A stretch of 64,000 bases of DNA, taken from NCBI RefSeq assembly GCF_011250645.1, contig NZ_JAANNO010000001.1, positions 580,658 through 644,657 on the forward strand, in the 5' to 3' direction. This DNA is from Motilibacter aurantiacus. Its GTDB lineage: Bacteria > Actinomycetota > Actinomycetes > Motilibacterales > Motilibacteraceae. Made by a program: the position numbers and the translations under genes. The number at the start of each line of letters is the position of its first letter. The first letter of the stretch is position 1. Shown piece after piece: positions 17,181 to 26,149 of this stretch. The notes under the pieces were generated by a model. That model saw only the letters and a list, made by a program, of their open reading frames with translations. It did not search any database and was not told the origin of the DNA.

Positions 17181-18167
17181 TCAGCGGGCGCTGCGCAGCC
17201 ACCCGGCGGCCTCGGTCGCCCAGTAGGTCAGCACGAAGTCCGCGCCGGCGCGGCGGATGGCGGTCAGCGACTCCAGCACCGCGCGGTCGCGGTCGATCCA
17301 CCCGTTGGCGGCGGCGGCCTCGATCATGGCGTACTCCCCCGACACCTGGTAGGCCGCGACGGGCACGTCGGACTCGTCGGCGACGGCGCGCAGGATGTCG
17401 AGGTAGGCCGAGGCCGGCTTCACCATGACCATGTCCGCGCCCTCGGCGAGGTCGAGCCGCACCTCGCGCAGCGCCTCGCGGGCGTTGGCGCTGTCCTGCT
17501 GGTACGCCCGCCGGTCCCCCTTCAGCGAGGAGTCGACCGCCTCGCGGAAGGGCCCGTAGAACGCCGAAGCGTACTTCGCTGAATAGGCGAGCACCGACAC
17601 GTTGCCAAAGCCGGACTCGTCAAGTGCGCTTCGGATGACGCCCACCTGGCCGTCCATCATCCCGCTGGGCGCGACGACGTGGGCGCCGGCCTCGGCCTGA
17701 ACCATCGCCATCTCGGCGTAGCGCACCAGCGTCGCGTCGTTGTCCACGGACCCGTCGGCCGCAAGCACGCCGCAGTGGCCGTGGTCGGTGAACTCGTCGA
17801 GGCACAGGTCGCTCATGACGACGAGCGCGTCCCCCGCCTCCTCGACGACGGCGCGCAGGCCCTGCTGCAGGATCCCGTCGGGGTCCGTGCCGGCCGAGCC
17901 CACGGCGTCCTTCGCGGCCGGGATGCCGAAGAGCATGATCCCCCCGACCCCGGCGGCGGCCGCCTCGGCCGCCGCCTTGCGCAGGCCGTCGAGCGGGTGC
18001 TGCACCACACCCGGCATCGACCCGATCGGGACCGGCACGTCGATGCCCTCGCGGACGAACACCGGCAGCACCAGCTGCCGGGGCTCGACCGTGGTCTCGG
18101 CGACCAGGCGGCGGAGCGCCGGCGTCGACCGCAGCCGACGCGGGCGCACCGCGGGGAAGCCGGTCAC
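17181..18167 (-). CDS. hemB: Delta-aminolevulinic acid dehydratase (porphobilinogen synthase)
   Basis: A 328-residue TIM-barrel enzyme that condenses two 5-aminolevulinate molecules to porphobilinogen. The two active-site lysines are seen in [17 protein letters not shown] and [13 protein letters not shown] (the Schiff-base Lys). The metal site reads [15 protein letters not shown]: compared with the three-Cys zinc site, the middle Cys is Asp. The GTG start overlaps the hemD stop by 4 bases (GTGA). It is the last gene of the operon. Confidence 0.97.
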   Translation of the reverse strand: MTGFPAVRPRRLRSTPALRRLVAETTVEPRQLVLPVFVREGIDVPVPIGSMPGVVQHPLDGLRKAAAEAAAAGVGGIMLFGIPAAKDAVGSAGTDPDGILQQGLRAVVEEAGDALVVMSDLCLDEFTDHGHCGVLAADGSVDNDATLVRYAEMAMVQAEAGAHVVAPSGMMDGQVGVIRSALDESGFGNVSVLAYSAKYASAFYGPFREAVDSSLKGDRRAYQQDSANAREALREVRLDLAEGADMVMVKPASAYLDILRAVADESDVPVAAYQVSGEYAMIEAAAANGWIDRDRAVLESLTAIRRAGADFVLTYWATEAAGWLRSAR

Positions 18168-19804
18168 TTGCTGGCCTTCCTCCGCGCAGACGGCCGCTTC
18201 TCCGAGGGGCGGAGCACCGGCTCCCCCGCCTCGGCCGCGGCGAGCCGCAGCGCGGTGCCGTACTCGGCCAGGCCGGCGGCGAGCGCCGACACCGACGGCT
18301 CGGCCGCGAGGACGTCGACCCGCAGGCCGTGCTCCTCGGCGGTCTTCGCCGTCGCGGGGCCGATGCAGGCGACGACGGTCGTGGCGTGCGGCTTGCCCGC
18401 GATGCCGACCAGGTTGCGCACCGTCGAGGACGATGTGAAGAGCACCGCGTCGAAGCCGCCGGACTTGATCGCGTCGCGGACCGGCGCGGGCGGCGGCGCG
18501 GCCCGGACGGTGCGATACGCCGTGACGTCCTCGACCTGCCACCCGAGGTCGGTGAGCCCCTCGACAAGGGTCTCGGTCGCGATGTCGGCGCGTGGCAGGA
18601 AGACGCGGTCGATCGGGTCGAGGACGGAGTCGTACTCGGGCCACTCGGCCAGCAGGCCGGCGCTGGACTGCTCGCCCTTGGGGACCAGGTCGGGCACGAT
18701 CCCCCAGGCGCGCAGGTCCGCCGCGGTCTGCTCGCCGACGGCGGCCACCTTGATGCCGGAGAACGCGCGCGCGTCGAGGCCGTACTCCTCGAACTTCTCC
18801 CGGATCGCCTTGACCGCGTTGCGGGAGGTGAAGGCGATCCACTCGAAGCGGCCGGTGACGAGGCCCTTGACGGCGCGCTCGACCTGCTGCGGCGTGCGCG
18901 GCGGCTCGACGGCGATCGTCGGGACCTCCTCGGGCACGGCTCCGTAGGAGCGCAGCTGCTCGGACAGGGCCCCGGCCTGCTCGCGGGTCCGCGGCACGAG
19001 GACGCGCCAGCCGAACAGCGGCTTGGTCTCGAACCAGGAGAGCTTCTCGCGCTGGGAGACGACGTCCCCGACGACGACGACCGCCTGGCCGCTCGCGCAC
19101 GCCGCGATGGCCCCGGCCGCGTCCGCGGCCACGGCGGCCAGCGTCGACACCACCGTCTGCTGGCGGGTCGTCGTGCCCTCGCAGGTGACGGCCACCGGGG
19201 TGTTCGCCGAGCGGCCTGCAGCGACGAGCCGGGCGGCGACGTCGGCGAGCTCGGGCGCGGCGTTGAGCAGCACCAGCGTCGCGCTGCCGCCGGCGAGCGC
19301 CTCCCACGAGACGTTCTTCGCGGTCACGTCGACGACGCGCACCTCCGGCGCCTTGGCGGAGGTGAGCGGCACCCCCGCGTACGCCGGGACGGCGGTGGCG
19401 CTGGAGAGCCCGGGGACGACCTCGAAGGGCACCTTCGCCTTGGCGAGCGCGGCGGCCGCGTCGGCGCCGTGCGACTCGACGAACGGGTCGCCGGCGAAGA
19501 GCCGGACGACGTTGCGGCCGTCGCGCGAGTGGCGGACGAGGATGCGGGCGAGCTCGGTGTCGGTGAGCCCGCCGTCCTTGGTGTCGACACGCTCGACGTC
19601 CGCCCGCGTGTGCCGGGCGAGGACCTCCTCGTGGCGGGTCAGGTCGCCGACGACGACGTCGGCGGTACCGAGCAGCTCCACGGCGCGGACCGTGAGCAGG
19701 GCCGGGTCACCGGGCCCGGCGCCGACGAGGGCGACGCCGCCGGAGGGCGTGGCGGACGAGACCTTCTCGCCGCTGGGCTTCTTCTGCGTGACGGGGCGGG
19801 TCAC
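18164..19804 (-). CDS. hemD: Uroporphyrinogen-III synthase fused to a uroporphyrinogen-III C-methyltransferase domain
   Basis: A 546-residue bifunctional-type protein. Residues about 22-265 are a tetrapyrrole methylase domain ([55 protein letters not shown]). Residues about 275-525 are a HemD synthase domain ([62 protein letters not shown]). The usual methylase motif GDPFVFGRG reads GDPFVESHG here. The C-terminus is Lys/Arg-rich. GTG start and stop both overlap their neighbours by GTGA. HemD closes hydroxymethylbilane to uroporphyrinogen III; the methylase domain would lead to sirohaem/B12. Confidence 0.93.
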   Translation of the reverse strand: MTRPVTQKKPSGEKVSSATPSGGVALVGAGPGDPALLTVRAVELLGTADVVVGDLTRHEEVLARHTRADVERVDTKDGGLTDTELARILVRHSRDGRNVVRLFAGDPFVESHGADAAAALAKAKVPFEVVPGLSSATAVPAYAGVPLTSAKAPEVRVVDVTAKNVSWEALAGGSATLVLLNAAPELADVAARLVAAGRSANTPVAVTCEGTTTRQQTVVSTLAAVAADAAGAIAACASGQAVVVVGDVVSQREKLSWFETKPLFGWRVLVPRTREQAGALSEQLRSYGAVPEEVPTIAVEPPRTPQQVERAVKGLVTGRFEWIAFTSRNAVKAIREKFEEYGLDARAFSGIKVAAVGEQTAADLRAWGIVPDLVPKGEQSSAGLLAEWPEYDSVLDPIDRVFLPRADIATETLVEGLTDLGWQVEDVTAYRTVRAAPPPAPVRDAIKSGGFDAVLFTSSSTVRNLVGIAGKPHATTVVACIGPATAKTAEEHGLRVDVLAAEPSVSALAAGLAEYGTALRLAAAEAGEPVLRPSEKRPSARRKASK

Positions 19805-20796
19805 GGCACACGCTCCCCTGTCTGTGTTGTGGGTGGGTTGGGACGTCTGGGCAGGGGATCCGGCCCGGGTACGGGCGGGCGGTCAGGCATCAGCTCCGCG
19901 GCGCCGGCGTCGAACAGCTCGGCGGCCAGCCGGCGGCCGAGGCCGTCCGCGTCCGCGAGCGGCCCGGTGGCGGACAGCCGCACGGCGGCCCCGTCGGGCG
20001 CGGCGACCACCCCCCGCAGGTAGATCTCGGGCCCGTCGTCGCCCTCGGCCGTCTCGGCGAGCGCCCCGACCGGGGCGGCGCAGCCGGCCTCGAGCGCCGC
20101 CAGCAGAGCGCGCTCCGCGGTGACGGCGGCGCGGGTGAGCGGGGCGTCGAGCACGGCGAGCAGCTGCGCGGTGGCGGTGTCGTCCAGGCGGCACTCCACC
20201 GCGAGCGCCCCCTGACCGGGCGCGGGCAGCATCTGCAGCGGGTCGAGCGTCTCGGTCACCTCGTCGAGCCGGCCGAGCCGGGACAGCCCGGCACGCGCGA
20301 GCACCACGGCGTCCACCTCGCCGTCGGTGACGAGGCGCAGCCGGGTGTCGACGTTGCCGCGGATCGGCACCGTCTGCAGGCCGAGCCCGAGCGCCGCGAG
20401 CTGCGCCGCCCGGCGGGGCGACCCGGTCCCGACCCGGGAGCCGGCCGGCAGCTCGCCGAGCGTGAGCCCGTCGCGGGCGGCGAGCGCGTCGCGCGGGTCC
20501 TCGCGGACCGGCACGGCGGCCAGCCCGATGCCGTCGGGCGCCGCGGTGGGCAGGTCCTTGAGCGAGTGGACCGCGAAGTCCACCTCGGCGGCGAGCAGCG
20601 CCTCGCGCAGCGCGCTGACGAACACGCCCGTGCCGCCGAGGGCGGTCAGCGCCTCCCGCGAGACGTCGCCGAGCGTGGTGACCTCGACCAGCTGCACCTC
20701 GCGCCCGGTGGCGGCGCGCACCGCGTCGGCCACGTGCCCGGACTGGGCGAGCGCGAGGGCGCTGCGCCGCGTGCCCAGCCGGAGCGGCGCGGTCAC
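19801..20796 (-). CDS. hemC: Hydroxymethylbilane synthase (porphobilinogen deaminase)
   Basis: A 331-residue enzyme that polymerises four porphobilinogens. Landmarks are [47 protein letters not shown] and [11 protein letters not shown]; the dipyrromethane-cofactor cysteine is in [18 protein letters not shown]. The C-terminal 25 residues are a Pro-rich extension. It overlaps both hemA and hemD by 4 bases (GTGA). Confidence 0.97.
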   Translation of the reverse strand: MTAPLRLGTRRSALALAQSGHVADAVRAATGREVQLVEVTTLGDVSREALTALGGTGVFVSALREALLAAEVDFAVHSLKDLPTAAPDGIGLAAVPVREDPRDALAARDGLTLGELPAGSRVGTGSPRRAAQLAALGLGLQTVPIRGNVDTRLRLVTDGEVDAVVLARAGLSRLGRLDEVTETLDPLQMLPAPGQGALAVECRLDDTATAQLLAVLDAPLTRAAVTAERALLAALEAGCAAPVGALAETAEGDDGPEIYLRGVVAAPDGAAVRLSATGPLADADGLGRRLAAELFDAGAAELMPDRPPVPGPDPLPRRPNPPTTQTGERVP

Positions 20797-22220
20797 GGCC
20801 GGCGCCGTTCGGGCGCGGCCAGCAGGTCGGTCTGCGAGAGCGGGTCGACCCCGGTCGTGCCGGGCTCCTCGACCACCGGGCGCGACAGCGCCTGCGCCGG
20901 GCCGGGGCCGAGGTCGAACAGCTCGCGCAGCACCTCGGCGTACGAGACCGGGACCGGCTCGTCGGCCAGCTGCTTCACCCGCACGGTCGGCGCGTGCAGC
21001 AGCTTGTCGACGACGCGGCGTACGGCCTGGTCGACCTCGCGGCGCACGCGCTCGTCCAGCTGCGGCAGCCGGCCGGCGAGGCGCTCGAGCTCGGTCTGCA
21101 CCACCGTCTCGGCCCGGGCGCGCAGCGCCACGACCGTCGGCGCGACGCTGGCGGCCCGCTGCCAGGCGAGGAAGGCCTCGACCTCGTCGGCGACGATGCG
21201 GCGCGCGGAGGCGACGTCCGGCCCGCCCTCCTGCGCCGCGACGAGCGCGCCGACCTTCTCCAGGTCCATGAGCGTGACGCCGGGCAGCTGCGCCACCTCG
21301 GGGTCCACGTCGCGCGGCAGGGCGAGGTCGACGACGGCCAGGTCGCCGGGGCGTCCGGCCGCCGTGCGCCGCGCGACCGACCGCTCCACGACGTCGGCGG
21401 AGATGACCGTCCCGAGCGCGCCGGTGCAGGAGACCACGACATCGGCCGTCGCCAGCGCGTCCTCGAGCCCGTCGAGCGTGACGTGCCGCCCGCCGACGGC
21501 GGCGGCGACGCGCCGGCCGTGCTCAGGGGTGCGGTTGGCCACGACGATGTCGACGGCTCCGGCGCGGGCGAGGGTGGTCGCGGCCAGCGCGCTGAGCGAG
21601 CCGGCACCGACGACGAGCGCGGACCGGCCGGCCAGCCCGTCGAGCGTGGTGAGGCTGCCGCCGGCCAGGACGTCGATGCCCTCGCCGCCGAACGCCGCCG
21701 CCGCGAATCCGAGCCCGACCCCGACGACGCTCTGGCCGGCCCGGTCGATGCCCGTCTCGTGACGGGCGCGCTTGCCCACCCGCAGCGCGGCCTGGAGCAG
21801 CTCGTTGGTCACCCGGCCGGCGGTCCCGGTCTCCTGCGCGGTGCGCAGCGCCTGCTTGACCTGGCCGAGGATCTGCCCCTCGCCGACGACCATGGAGTCC
21901 AGCCCGGCCGCCACCGAGAACAGGTGGGCGACGGCGCGCTCCTCGTAGTGCACGTAGATGTGCGGGGTCAGCTCCTCCAGCGTCATCCCCGACCGCTTGG
22001 AGAGCAGCTCCCCGAGCGCGGCGACGCCGCCGTGGAACTTGTCGACCTCTGCGTAGACCTCGACCCGGTTGCACGTCGACACCACGACCGCCTCGGCGAT
22101 GTGGTCGGCGGCCACCGCGGCCAGCAGGACGTCCGGCACGTCGGACGCGGGGACGGCGGCGCGCTCGAGCACCGGGACCGGCGCGGTCCGGTGCGACAGG
22201 CCGACGGCGAGCAGTGTCAC
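20793..22220 (-). CDS. hemA: Glutamyl-tRNA reductase
   Basis: A 475-residue NADPH enzyme that reduces glutamyl-tRNA to glutamate-1-semialdehyde, the committed step of the pathway completed by hemL at 308-1627. The catalytic Cys is in [13 protein letters not shown] (about residue 50); [13 protein letters not shown] and the NADP domain [18 protein letters not shown] follow, then the C-terminal dimerisation helix region. GTG 22220 overlaps the rex stop by GTGA. Confidence 0.97.
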   Translation of the reverse strand: MTLLAVGLSHRTAPVPVLERAAVPASDVPDVLLAAVAADHIAEAVVVSTCNRVEVYAEVDKFHGGVAALGELLSKRSGMTLEELTPHIYVHYEERAVAHLFSVAAGLDSMVVGEGQILGQVKQALRTAQETGTAGRVTNELLQAALRVGKRARHETGIDRAGQSVVGVGLGFAAAAFGGEGIDVLAGGSLTTLDGLAGRSALVVGAGSLSALAATTLARAGAVDIVVANRTPEHGRRVAAAVGGRHVTLDGLEDALATADVVVSCTGALGTVISADVVERSVARRTAAGRPGDLAVVDLALPRDVDPEVAQLPGVTLMDLEKVGALVAAQEGGPDVASARRIVADEVEAFLAWQRAASVAPTVVALRARAETVVQTELERLAGRLPQLDERVRREVDQAVRRVVDKLLHAPTVRVKQLADEPVPVSYAEVLRELFDLGPGPAQALSRPVVEEPGTTGVDPLSQTDLLAAPERRRP

Positions 22221-22996
22221 TGCGCCCCTCCCACGGCCGCGCCCAGGGCCTCGCCCGAGGCCATGGCCTTCGTCGTCTTGCGTTGTTCCTTGAAGGCCAA
22301 GATCTGCAGCTCCATGGACAGGTCGACCTTGCGCACGTCCACGTCGGGGGGGACGGTGAGCACGACCGGCGCGAAATTGAGGATGCTCCGCACGCCTGCG
22401 GCGACGAGCCGGTCGCACATGGGCTGCGCGACGGGCGCGGGGGTGGCGAGGACGCCGATGCACGCGCCGGTGCGGCGCACGACGTCCTCGAGGTCGGCGG
22501 CAGGCTGCACCGGCAGCCCGCGCACCGTGGTCCCGATGACGGCGGGGTCGGCGTCGACGAGCGCGCAGACGCGGAACCCGCGCGAGGCGAAGCCGGCGTA
22601 GCCGGCCAGTGCGGAGCCGAGGTTTCCCACACCGACGATGAGCACCGGCCAGTCCTGGGTGAGACCGAGCTCACGGCTGACCTGGTAGGCGAGGTGGTCG
22701 ACGTCGTAGCCGACCCCGCGGGTGCCGTAGGAGCCCAGGTGCGACAGGTCGCGGCGCAGCTTCGCCGACCCGACCCCGGCCAGCGCCGCGAGCTCGTCCG
22801 AGCTGACGGTGCGGGTGCCCGCGTCGGCCAGCGCGCCGAGGACGCGCAGGTAGATGGGCAGACGGGCGACGGTAGCCTCGGGGATCCCGCGCGAGGCCGG
22901 CCCCGTATCCCCGACAGGGACCTCCGGCGCCGTCCGAGGGGTGCCGAGCACCGCGTCGTCGACGTCGACGGGTGGGTCGGTCCGGCGGTCGGTCAC
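22217..22996 (-). CDS. rex: Redox-sensing transcriptional repressor Rex
   Basis: About 259 residues. After a variable 40-residue N-terminus comes a winged HTH (IPEATVARLPIYLRVLGAL, SSDELAALAGVGSAKLRRDLSHLGSYGTRGVGYDV) and a Rossmann domain (WPVLIVGVGNLGSALAGY, NFAPVVLTVPPDVDVRKVDLSMELQ). Rex senses the NADH/NAD+ ratio and in Streptomyces represses its own rex-hemACD operon; the same gene order and a matching operator occur here. GTG 22996 lies downstream of the inferred transcription start; a TTG at 23068 lies inside the promoter and is rejected. Confidence 0.95.
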   Translation of the reverse strand: MTDRRTDPPVDVDDAVLGTPRTAPEVPVGDTGPASRGIPEATVARLPIYLRVLGALADAGTRTVSSDELAALAGVGSAKLRRDLSHLGSYGTRGVGYDVDHLAYQVSRELGLTQDWPVLIVGVGNLGSALAGYAGFASRGFRVCALVDADPAVIGTTVRGLPVQPAADLEDVVRRTGACIGVLATPAPVAQPMCDRLVAAGVRSILNFAPVVLTVPPDVDVRKVDLSMELQILAFKEQRKTTKAMASGEALGAAVGGAQ

Positions 22997-23039
22997 TCGG
23001 GGGCTCGCACTCCCTGAAAGTCCTGGTGGGGCGCCGCAC

Positions 23040-23068
23040 AGGCTACGTGTTTGTGAACGTTGGAACAA
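23040..23068 (-). promoter_or_regulatory. Promoter of rex-hem operon with overlapping Rex operator
   Basis: On the minus strand -35 TTGTTC (23068-23063) and -10 TAGCCT (23045-23040) are 17 bases apart. The same DNA (23051-23068) reads TTGTGAACGTTGGAACAA, matching 11 of 14 fixed positions of the Rex operator TTGTGAAnnnnTTCACAA, with one half-site perfect. Repressor binding would cover the promoter, giving autoregulation by NADH. Confidence 0.75.
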
Positions 23069-23262
23069 AGTCGGTGATCATCGCCGCGACGCCCCTCGAG
23101 CCGGTAAGGCGACCCTAAGCCGCGAGTGTCGGCGTACCCGTCCGCACGCGAGGAACGCTGCACCTCAGGGCTTCCGGGCGCGCTCGCTGCCCGGCGCGGG
23201 TGAATGCACGCCCTGCCGCTGCCGGGAAATGTTCCCTACGCCACACGCCCGGCGGCACGCGT

Positions 23263-23298
23263 CGGCCCCGCCCTCGCCAGGAGGCGAGGACGGGGCCG
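23263..23298 (-). terminator. Terminator of the amine oxidase-RidA operon
   Basis: Arms 23263-23278 and 23283-23298 form a 16-bp stem with one mismatch and the loop AGGA, 30 bases past the stop at 23328. The remainder of 23069-23262 shows nothing. Confidence 0.6.
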
Positions 23299-23327
23299 GT
23301 GACAGGTCGGTGCTGCGGCAACCGGGG

Positions 23328-24017
23328 TCAGCGCGGGTAGACCGCGTCCACCTCGATCTCGATCAGCCAGCCCTCGACGGCGAGGCTGGCCACCTCGAGC
23401 GTCGACCGGGAGACGCGGGTCGGGTTGACGAAGAGCGGCGGCGCCGCGGGGGCGGTGCCGAGCGGGACGTTGATCGTCGCGCCGGTGAGCAGGTTGGTGT
23501 TGGCGAAGTACTGCCGGTACGCGCGGTTCCAGCCGGCGTAGTCGGCGCGGGCCGCCCCGGGAGGCGCGTCGAGGAAGACACGCATCGTGACGACGTCCTT
23601 GTAGGTCAGGCCCATCGCGGACAGGTTCTCCCCGATGCGGCGCAGGTTGTTGATCGCCTGCGCCTCGGTGACCGTCACACCCTGCGGCAGCACGCCGCCC
23701 GGGAAGATCGCCGTGTCGATGTAGCGCTCCGGGGTCCCTGCGGGCGCCGCGGTGTTGAGCCCCGACGGGCCGATCCCGCTCGAGTTGTAGAGCGCGACGT
23801 TCTTGGCGAACGCGACACCGTTCGCGATCGACGGGTTGGCCTGGCCGGCCGGCAGGATCGTGACGGCCGTGCGCGACTTGGGGATCGACGGGCCGTCGGC
23901 GACCGCGCCGGCGGTGAAGCCGCCACCGGCGACCAGCATGCCCGCCGCGGCCAGCACGCCGATGCGCGCACGGCGCGACGGCAGGGCCGAGCGCACCTTC
24001 GCAGATGCGAAGTTCAT
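23328..24017 (-). CDS. Exported RidA-like protein (Rid/YjgF/UK114 family)
   Basis: 229 residues with an N-terminal signal (residues about 1-40, SRRARIGVLAAAGMLVAGGG, AxA-type end at GAVA); the twin Arg at 15-16 makes Tat export possible. The mature part has Rid features: IFPGGVLPQGVTVTEAQAIN, NNLRRIGENLSAMGLTYKDVV, MRVFLDAP and SRSTLEVASL followed by IEIEVDAV, the strand where RidA keeps its catalytic Arg. RidA proteins hydrolyse reactive enamines/imines from amino-acid oxidation. ATG 24017 is preferred because AAGGG lies 8 bases upstream; an in-frame ATG is 15 bases earlier. It follows the flavin amine oxidase gene by 29 bases. Confidence 0.8.
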   Translation of the reverse strand: MNFASAKVRSALPSRRARIGVLAAAGMLVAGGGFTAGAVADGPSIPKSRTAVTILPAGQANPSIANGVAFAKNVALYNSSGIGPSGLNTAAPAGTPERYIDTAIFPGGVLPQGVTVTEAQAINNLRRIGENLSAMGLTYKDVVTMRVFLDAPPGAARADYAGWNRAYRQYFANTNLLTGATINVPLGTAPAAPPLFVNPTRVSRSTLEVASLAVEGWLIEIEVDAVYPR

Positions 24018-24046
24018 GGAAACACCCTTCATGGAGTTGGCAGAGG

Positions 24047-25645
24047 TCAGCGGCTGAGCACGCGCTCGTGCAGCTTGGTGATGGCGTAGCGGGCGGACTC
24101 GATGGCGCCGTGCTGCCAGGCGATCGTGTTGCTCAGGTGGTCGCCGACGAAGTAGACGTTGCCCGTGGGCTCGAGCAGCTTCGCGTAGTGGCCGTTCGTC
24201 CGAGAGGGCCAGGAGTTCCAGGCCGCCTCCTGGTACTTGACCAGGTCCCAGGAGATGCTGAACGTCGACTTGATGTCCTGCTTGTACTTCTCGCCGTGGA
24301 TCTTGGCGCCCTGGGCGAGAGCGCGCTCGACGCGGGCCGCGTGGTTCACGTTGCCGTAGTTCGCCGACGAGCTGTAGTAGCCAATGACGACCCCGCGCTC
24401 GCCGTGGAACCCGTACGACGGGTACCACATGTTCGACAGGTCCATGTTGGTGTTGGTGATGCCGCCGTAGATGCGCTCGTCCTCCTCCCACCAGCGCCGG
24501 TTGTACTCGATGCCGAGCTTGCCACTGCGGGACTTCGAGGCGTACGCGTTGGCCGCGACGATGTCGGCGGGAAGGTTCGAGGGCGTCTTGGCGACGATCT
24601 GCGGCGGGATGTTGCAGATGACGTAGTCGGCCCAGACCTCGCGCATGTGGCGGCCACGGGAGAGGTACTGCACCTTGACGCCGGTCGAGGTGTTCTCGAT
24701 GTTGGTGATCTCCGCCTCGTAGCGGAAGTTCTCCTTGCCGATCGCCTTCTCGAAGGCGTACGGGATGGCGTCCATGCCCCCGACGGGCTGGAACATCATC
24801 ATGGCCTGGTCCCAGCCGAACTCGAACGAGAAGTAGTTGCCGAGCCCGGCCGCCAGCACGTCCTGCATGGCGAAGGGCGGGGCGATCTCGCCCTCGTCGA
24901 AGCCGGCGCCGGGTGCGCGCACGTAGCCGCGCCGGCTGGTGCCGGTGTACTTGTAGCTGGCGGCCGCGTCACCGGCGACCTTGTTGCCGATGGCGCCGAA
25001 GTTGCGCAGGAACGCGATGAGCGCGTCCTTGTCGGTCGGCGTGAGGTAGCTGTCGAGCGAGCCCTGGTCCGTCGCCTTGGCGAGCAGCTCGGAGACGTAG
25101 CCGTAGACGTCGGCCTTCGCCTCGCGGTGCCGGATCGGCCGGTTGGACACGCCGGTGGTGCCCTCGCGGTACTGGTAGGCGTCCGCGTTCTGGTTGATGA
25201 ACGGCTCGATCGGCACGCCCAGCTCACGGCAGTAGTCGAGGGTGACCATGTTCTGCGGCAGGCGGCCCGGGCCGGCGTTCATGTACTCGCCACGGGTGAA
25301 CGTGGCTTCCTGGGTCTCGCCCCGCAGGTCCGTCACGGTGTCACCCTTGCGGACGGTGAAGTTGCGGCCGCCGGGCCGGTTGTTGGCCTCGAGGATCGTG
25401 ACGTCGTACCCCGCGTTCTGCAGGTGGTACGCGGCGGTGAGGCCGCCGATCCCCGCGCCGAGGATGAGGACGTTCTTGTGCGCCTTCCCCGTCAGCGAGA
25501 AGTCGGACTTCTTCGGCGCACGGAAGGGCGCCGCCTTCGCCTCGGCCGCGGGCGCCAGGCCCATCGCGCCCATCGTGGAGAACATGACTCCAGCACCACC
25601 GGTGATGCCCACCTGCTGGAGGAACTGCCGTCGCGTGACCGCCAT
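24047..25645 (-). CDS. Tat-exported flavin amine oxidase
   Basis: A 532-residue FAD enzyme of the monoamine/L-amino-acid oxidase family. It has a Tat signal (TRRQFLQQVG at 4-13, hydrophobic stretch, then AEAKAAP), the dinucleotide motif VLILGAGIGGLTAAYHL at about 59-75, the second FAD signature LEANNRPGGRNFTV, and the C-terminal FAD contact NVYFVGDHLSNTIAWQHGAIESA. It probably oxidises an amine or amino acid outside the membrane to an imine and H2O2. ATG 25645 follows GAGAGG. The substrate is not evident. Confidence 0.9.
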   Translation of the reverse strand: MAVTRRQFLQQVGITGGAGVMFSTMGAMGLAPAAEAKAAPFRAPKKSDFSLTGKAHKNVLILGAGIGGLTAAYHLQNAGYDVTILEANNRPGGRNFTVRKGDTVTDLRGETQEATFTRGEYMNAGPGRLPQNMVTLDYCRELGVPIEPFINQNADAYQYREGTTGVSNRPIRHREAKADVYGYVSELLAKATDQGSLDSYLTPTDKDALIAFLRNFGAIGNKVAGDAAASYKYTGTSRRGYVRAPGAGFDEGEIAPPFAMQDVLAAGLGNYFSFEFGWDQAMMMFQPVGGMDAIPYAFEKAIGKENFRYEAEITNIENTSTGVKVQYLSRGRHMREVWADYVICNIPPQIVAKTPSNLPADIVAANAYASKSRSGKLGIEYNRRWWEEDERIYGGITNTNMDLSNMWYPSYGFHGERGVVIGYYSSSANYGNVNHAARVERALAQGAKIHGEKYKQDIKSTFSISWDLVKYQEAAWNSWPSRTNGHYAKLLEPTGNVYFVGDHLSNTIAWQHGAIESARYAITKLHERVLSR

Positions 25646-25747
25646 GGAAAGCCTCTCGTACAGAGCACGGAAGAACGCCCCAACGAGGGCGCGCCGGAAC
25701 TCTTGCGGGGGCGTGTTACGGGCGCATCAACGTCGTGTAAGGGTGTG

Positions 25748-25792
25748 GCAACCGACGGTTGCTCGCACAAACGAACGGGAAGAGAAGTTCTC
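25748..25792. promoter_or_regulatory. Two palindromes upstream of the amine oxidase operon
   Basis: GCAACCGACGGTTGC (25748-25762, 7-bp arms around one base) and GAGAAGTTCTC (25782-25792, 5-bp arms) lie about 100-150 bases upstream of the amine oxidase start, in a relatively AT-richer stretch. They look like repressor or activator sites; no regulator gene is adjacent. Confidence 0.35.
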
Positions 25793-25831
25793 CTGTTGCG
25801 GGAAAGCCGCCGCGCGGTGGCCGGAGCAGCG

Positions 25832-26092
25832 CTAGAGTCGGCGCCCGCGCGCGAGGGCGGCCCGCATCCGCTGCTCGTCGACGTGCCAGTAGTCGACCTG
25901 GACGCCGTCGACCAGCAGGACGGGGATCCGCTCCCAGTAGCGCTCGTGCAGCTGCTGGTCGTCGAGGATGCTGTGCTCGACCCACTCCTCGCCCGTGTCC
26001 GCAGCGACGCGGGCCACCGTGGCGCGGGCCGCCTCGCACAGGTGGCAGCCCGGCTTGCCGACGAGGACGATGCGGGGCAGGGCTGCAGGCAT
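25832..26092 (-). CDS. Glutaredoxin-like protein (DUF836 type)
   Basis: An 86-residue thioredoxin-fold protein with a redox-active CxxC in VLVGKPGCHLCEAARATV (residues about 9-26) and the family ending IPVLLVDGVQVDYWHVDEQRM, containing the cis-Pro. Such proteins are common beside the HAD hydrolase found divergently upstream here. The partner protein is unknown. Confidence 0.88.
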   Translation of the reverse strand: MPAALPRIVLVGKPGCHLCEAARATVARVAADTGEEWVEHSILDDQQLHERYWERIPVLLVDGVQVDYWHVDEQRMRAALARGRRL

Positions 26093-26137
26093 GCCCAGAT
26101 CCTCGCACCGCTCGCCCCCGCGTCCCGCCGCCCCGGG

Positions 26138-26143
26138 TACGGT
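26138..26143 (+). promoter_or_regulatory. Candidate -10 box, leaderless HAD gene
   Basis: TACGGT ends 6 bases before the ATG at 26150 and no ribosome site is present. Confidence 0.4.
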
Positions 26144-26149
26144 CGGGCC

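Noticed and set aside
22997-23068. Upstream extension of rex to a TTG at 23068.
   Set aside because: The region holds the promoter and Rex operator and the extension has no similarity to Rex N-termini.
24005-26149. A long plus-strand open frame leading into the HAD gene.
   Set aside because: Only the part from ATG 26150 has HAD motifs and a -10 box; the upstream part is antisense to the amine oxidase.
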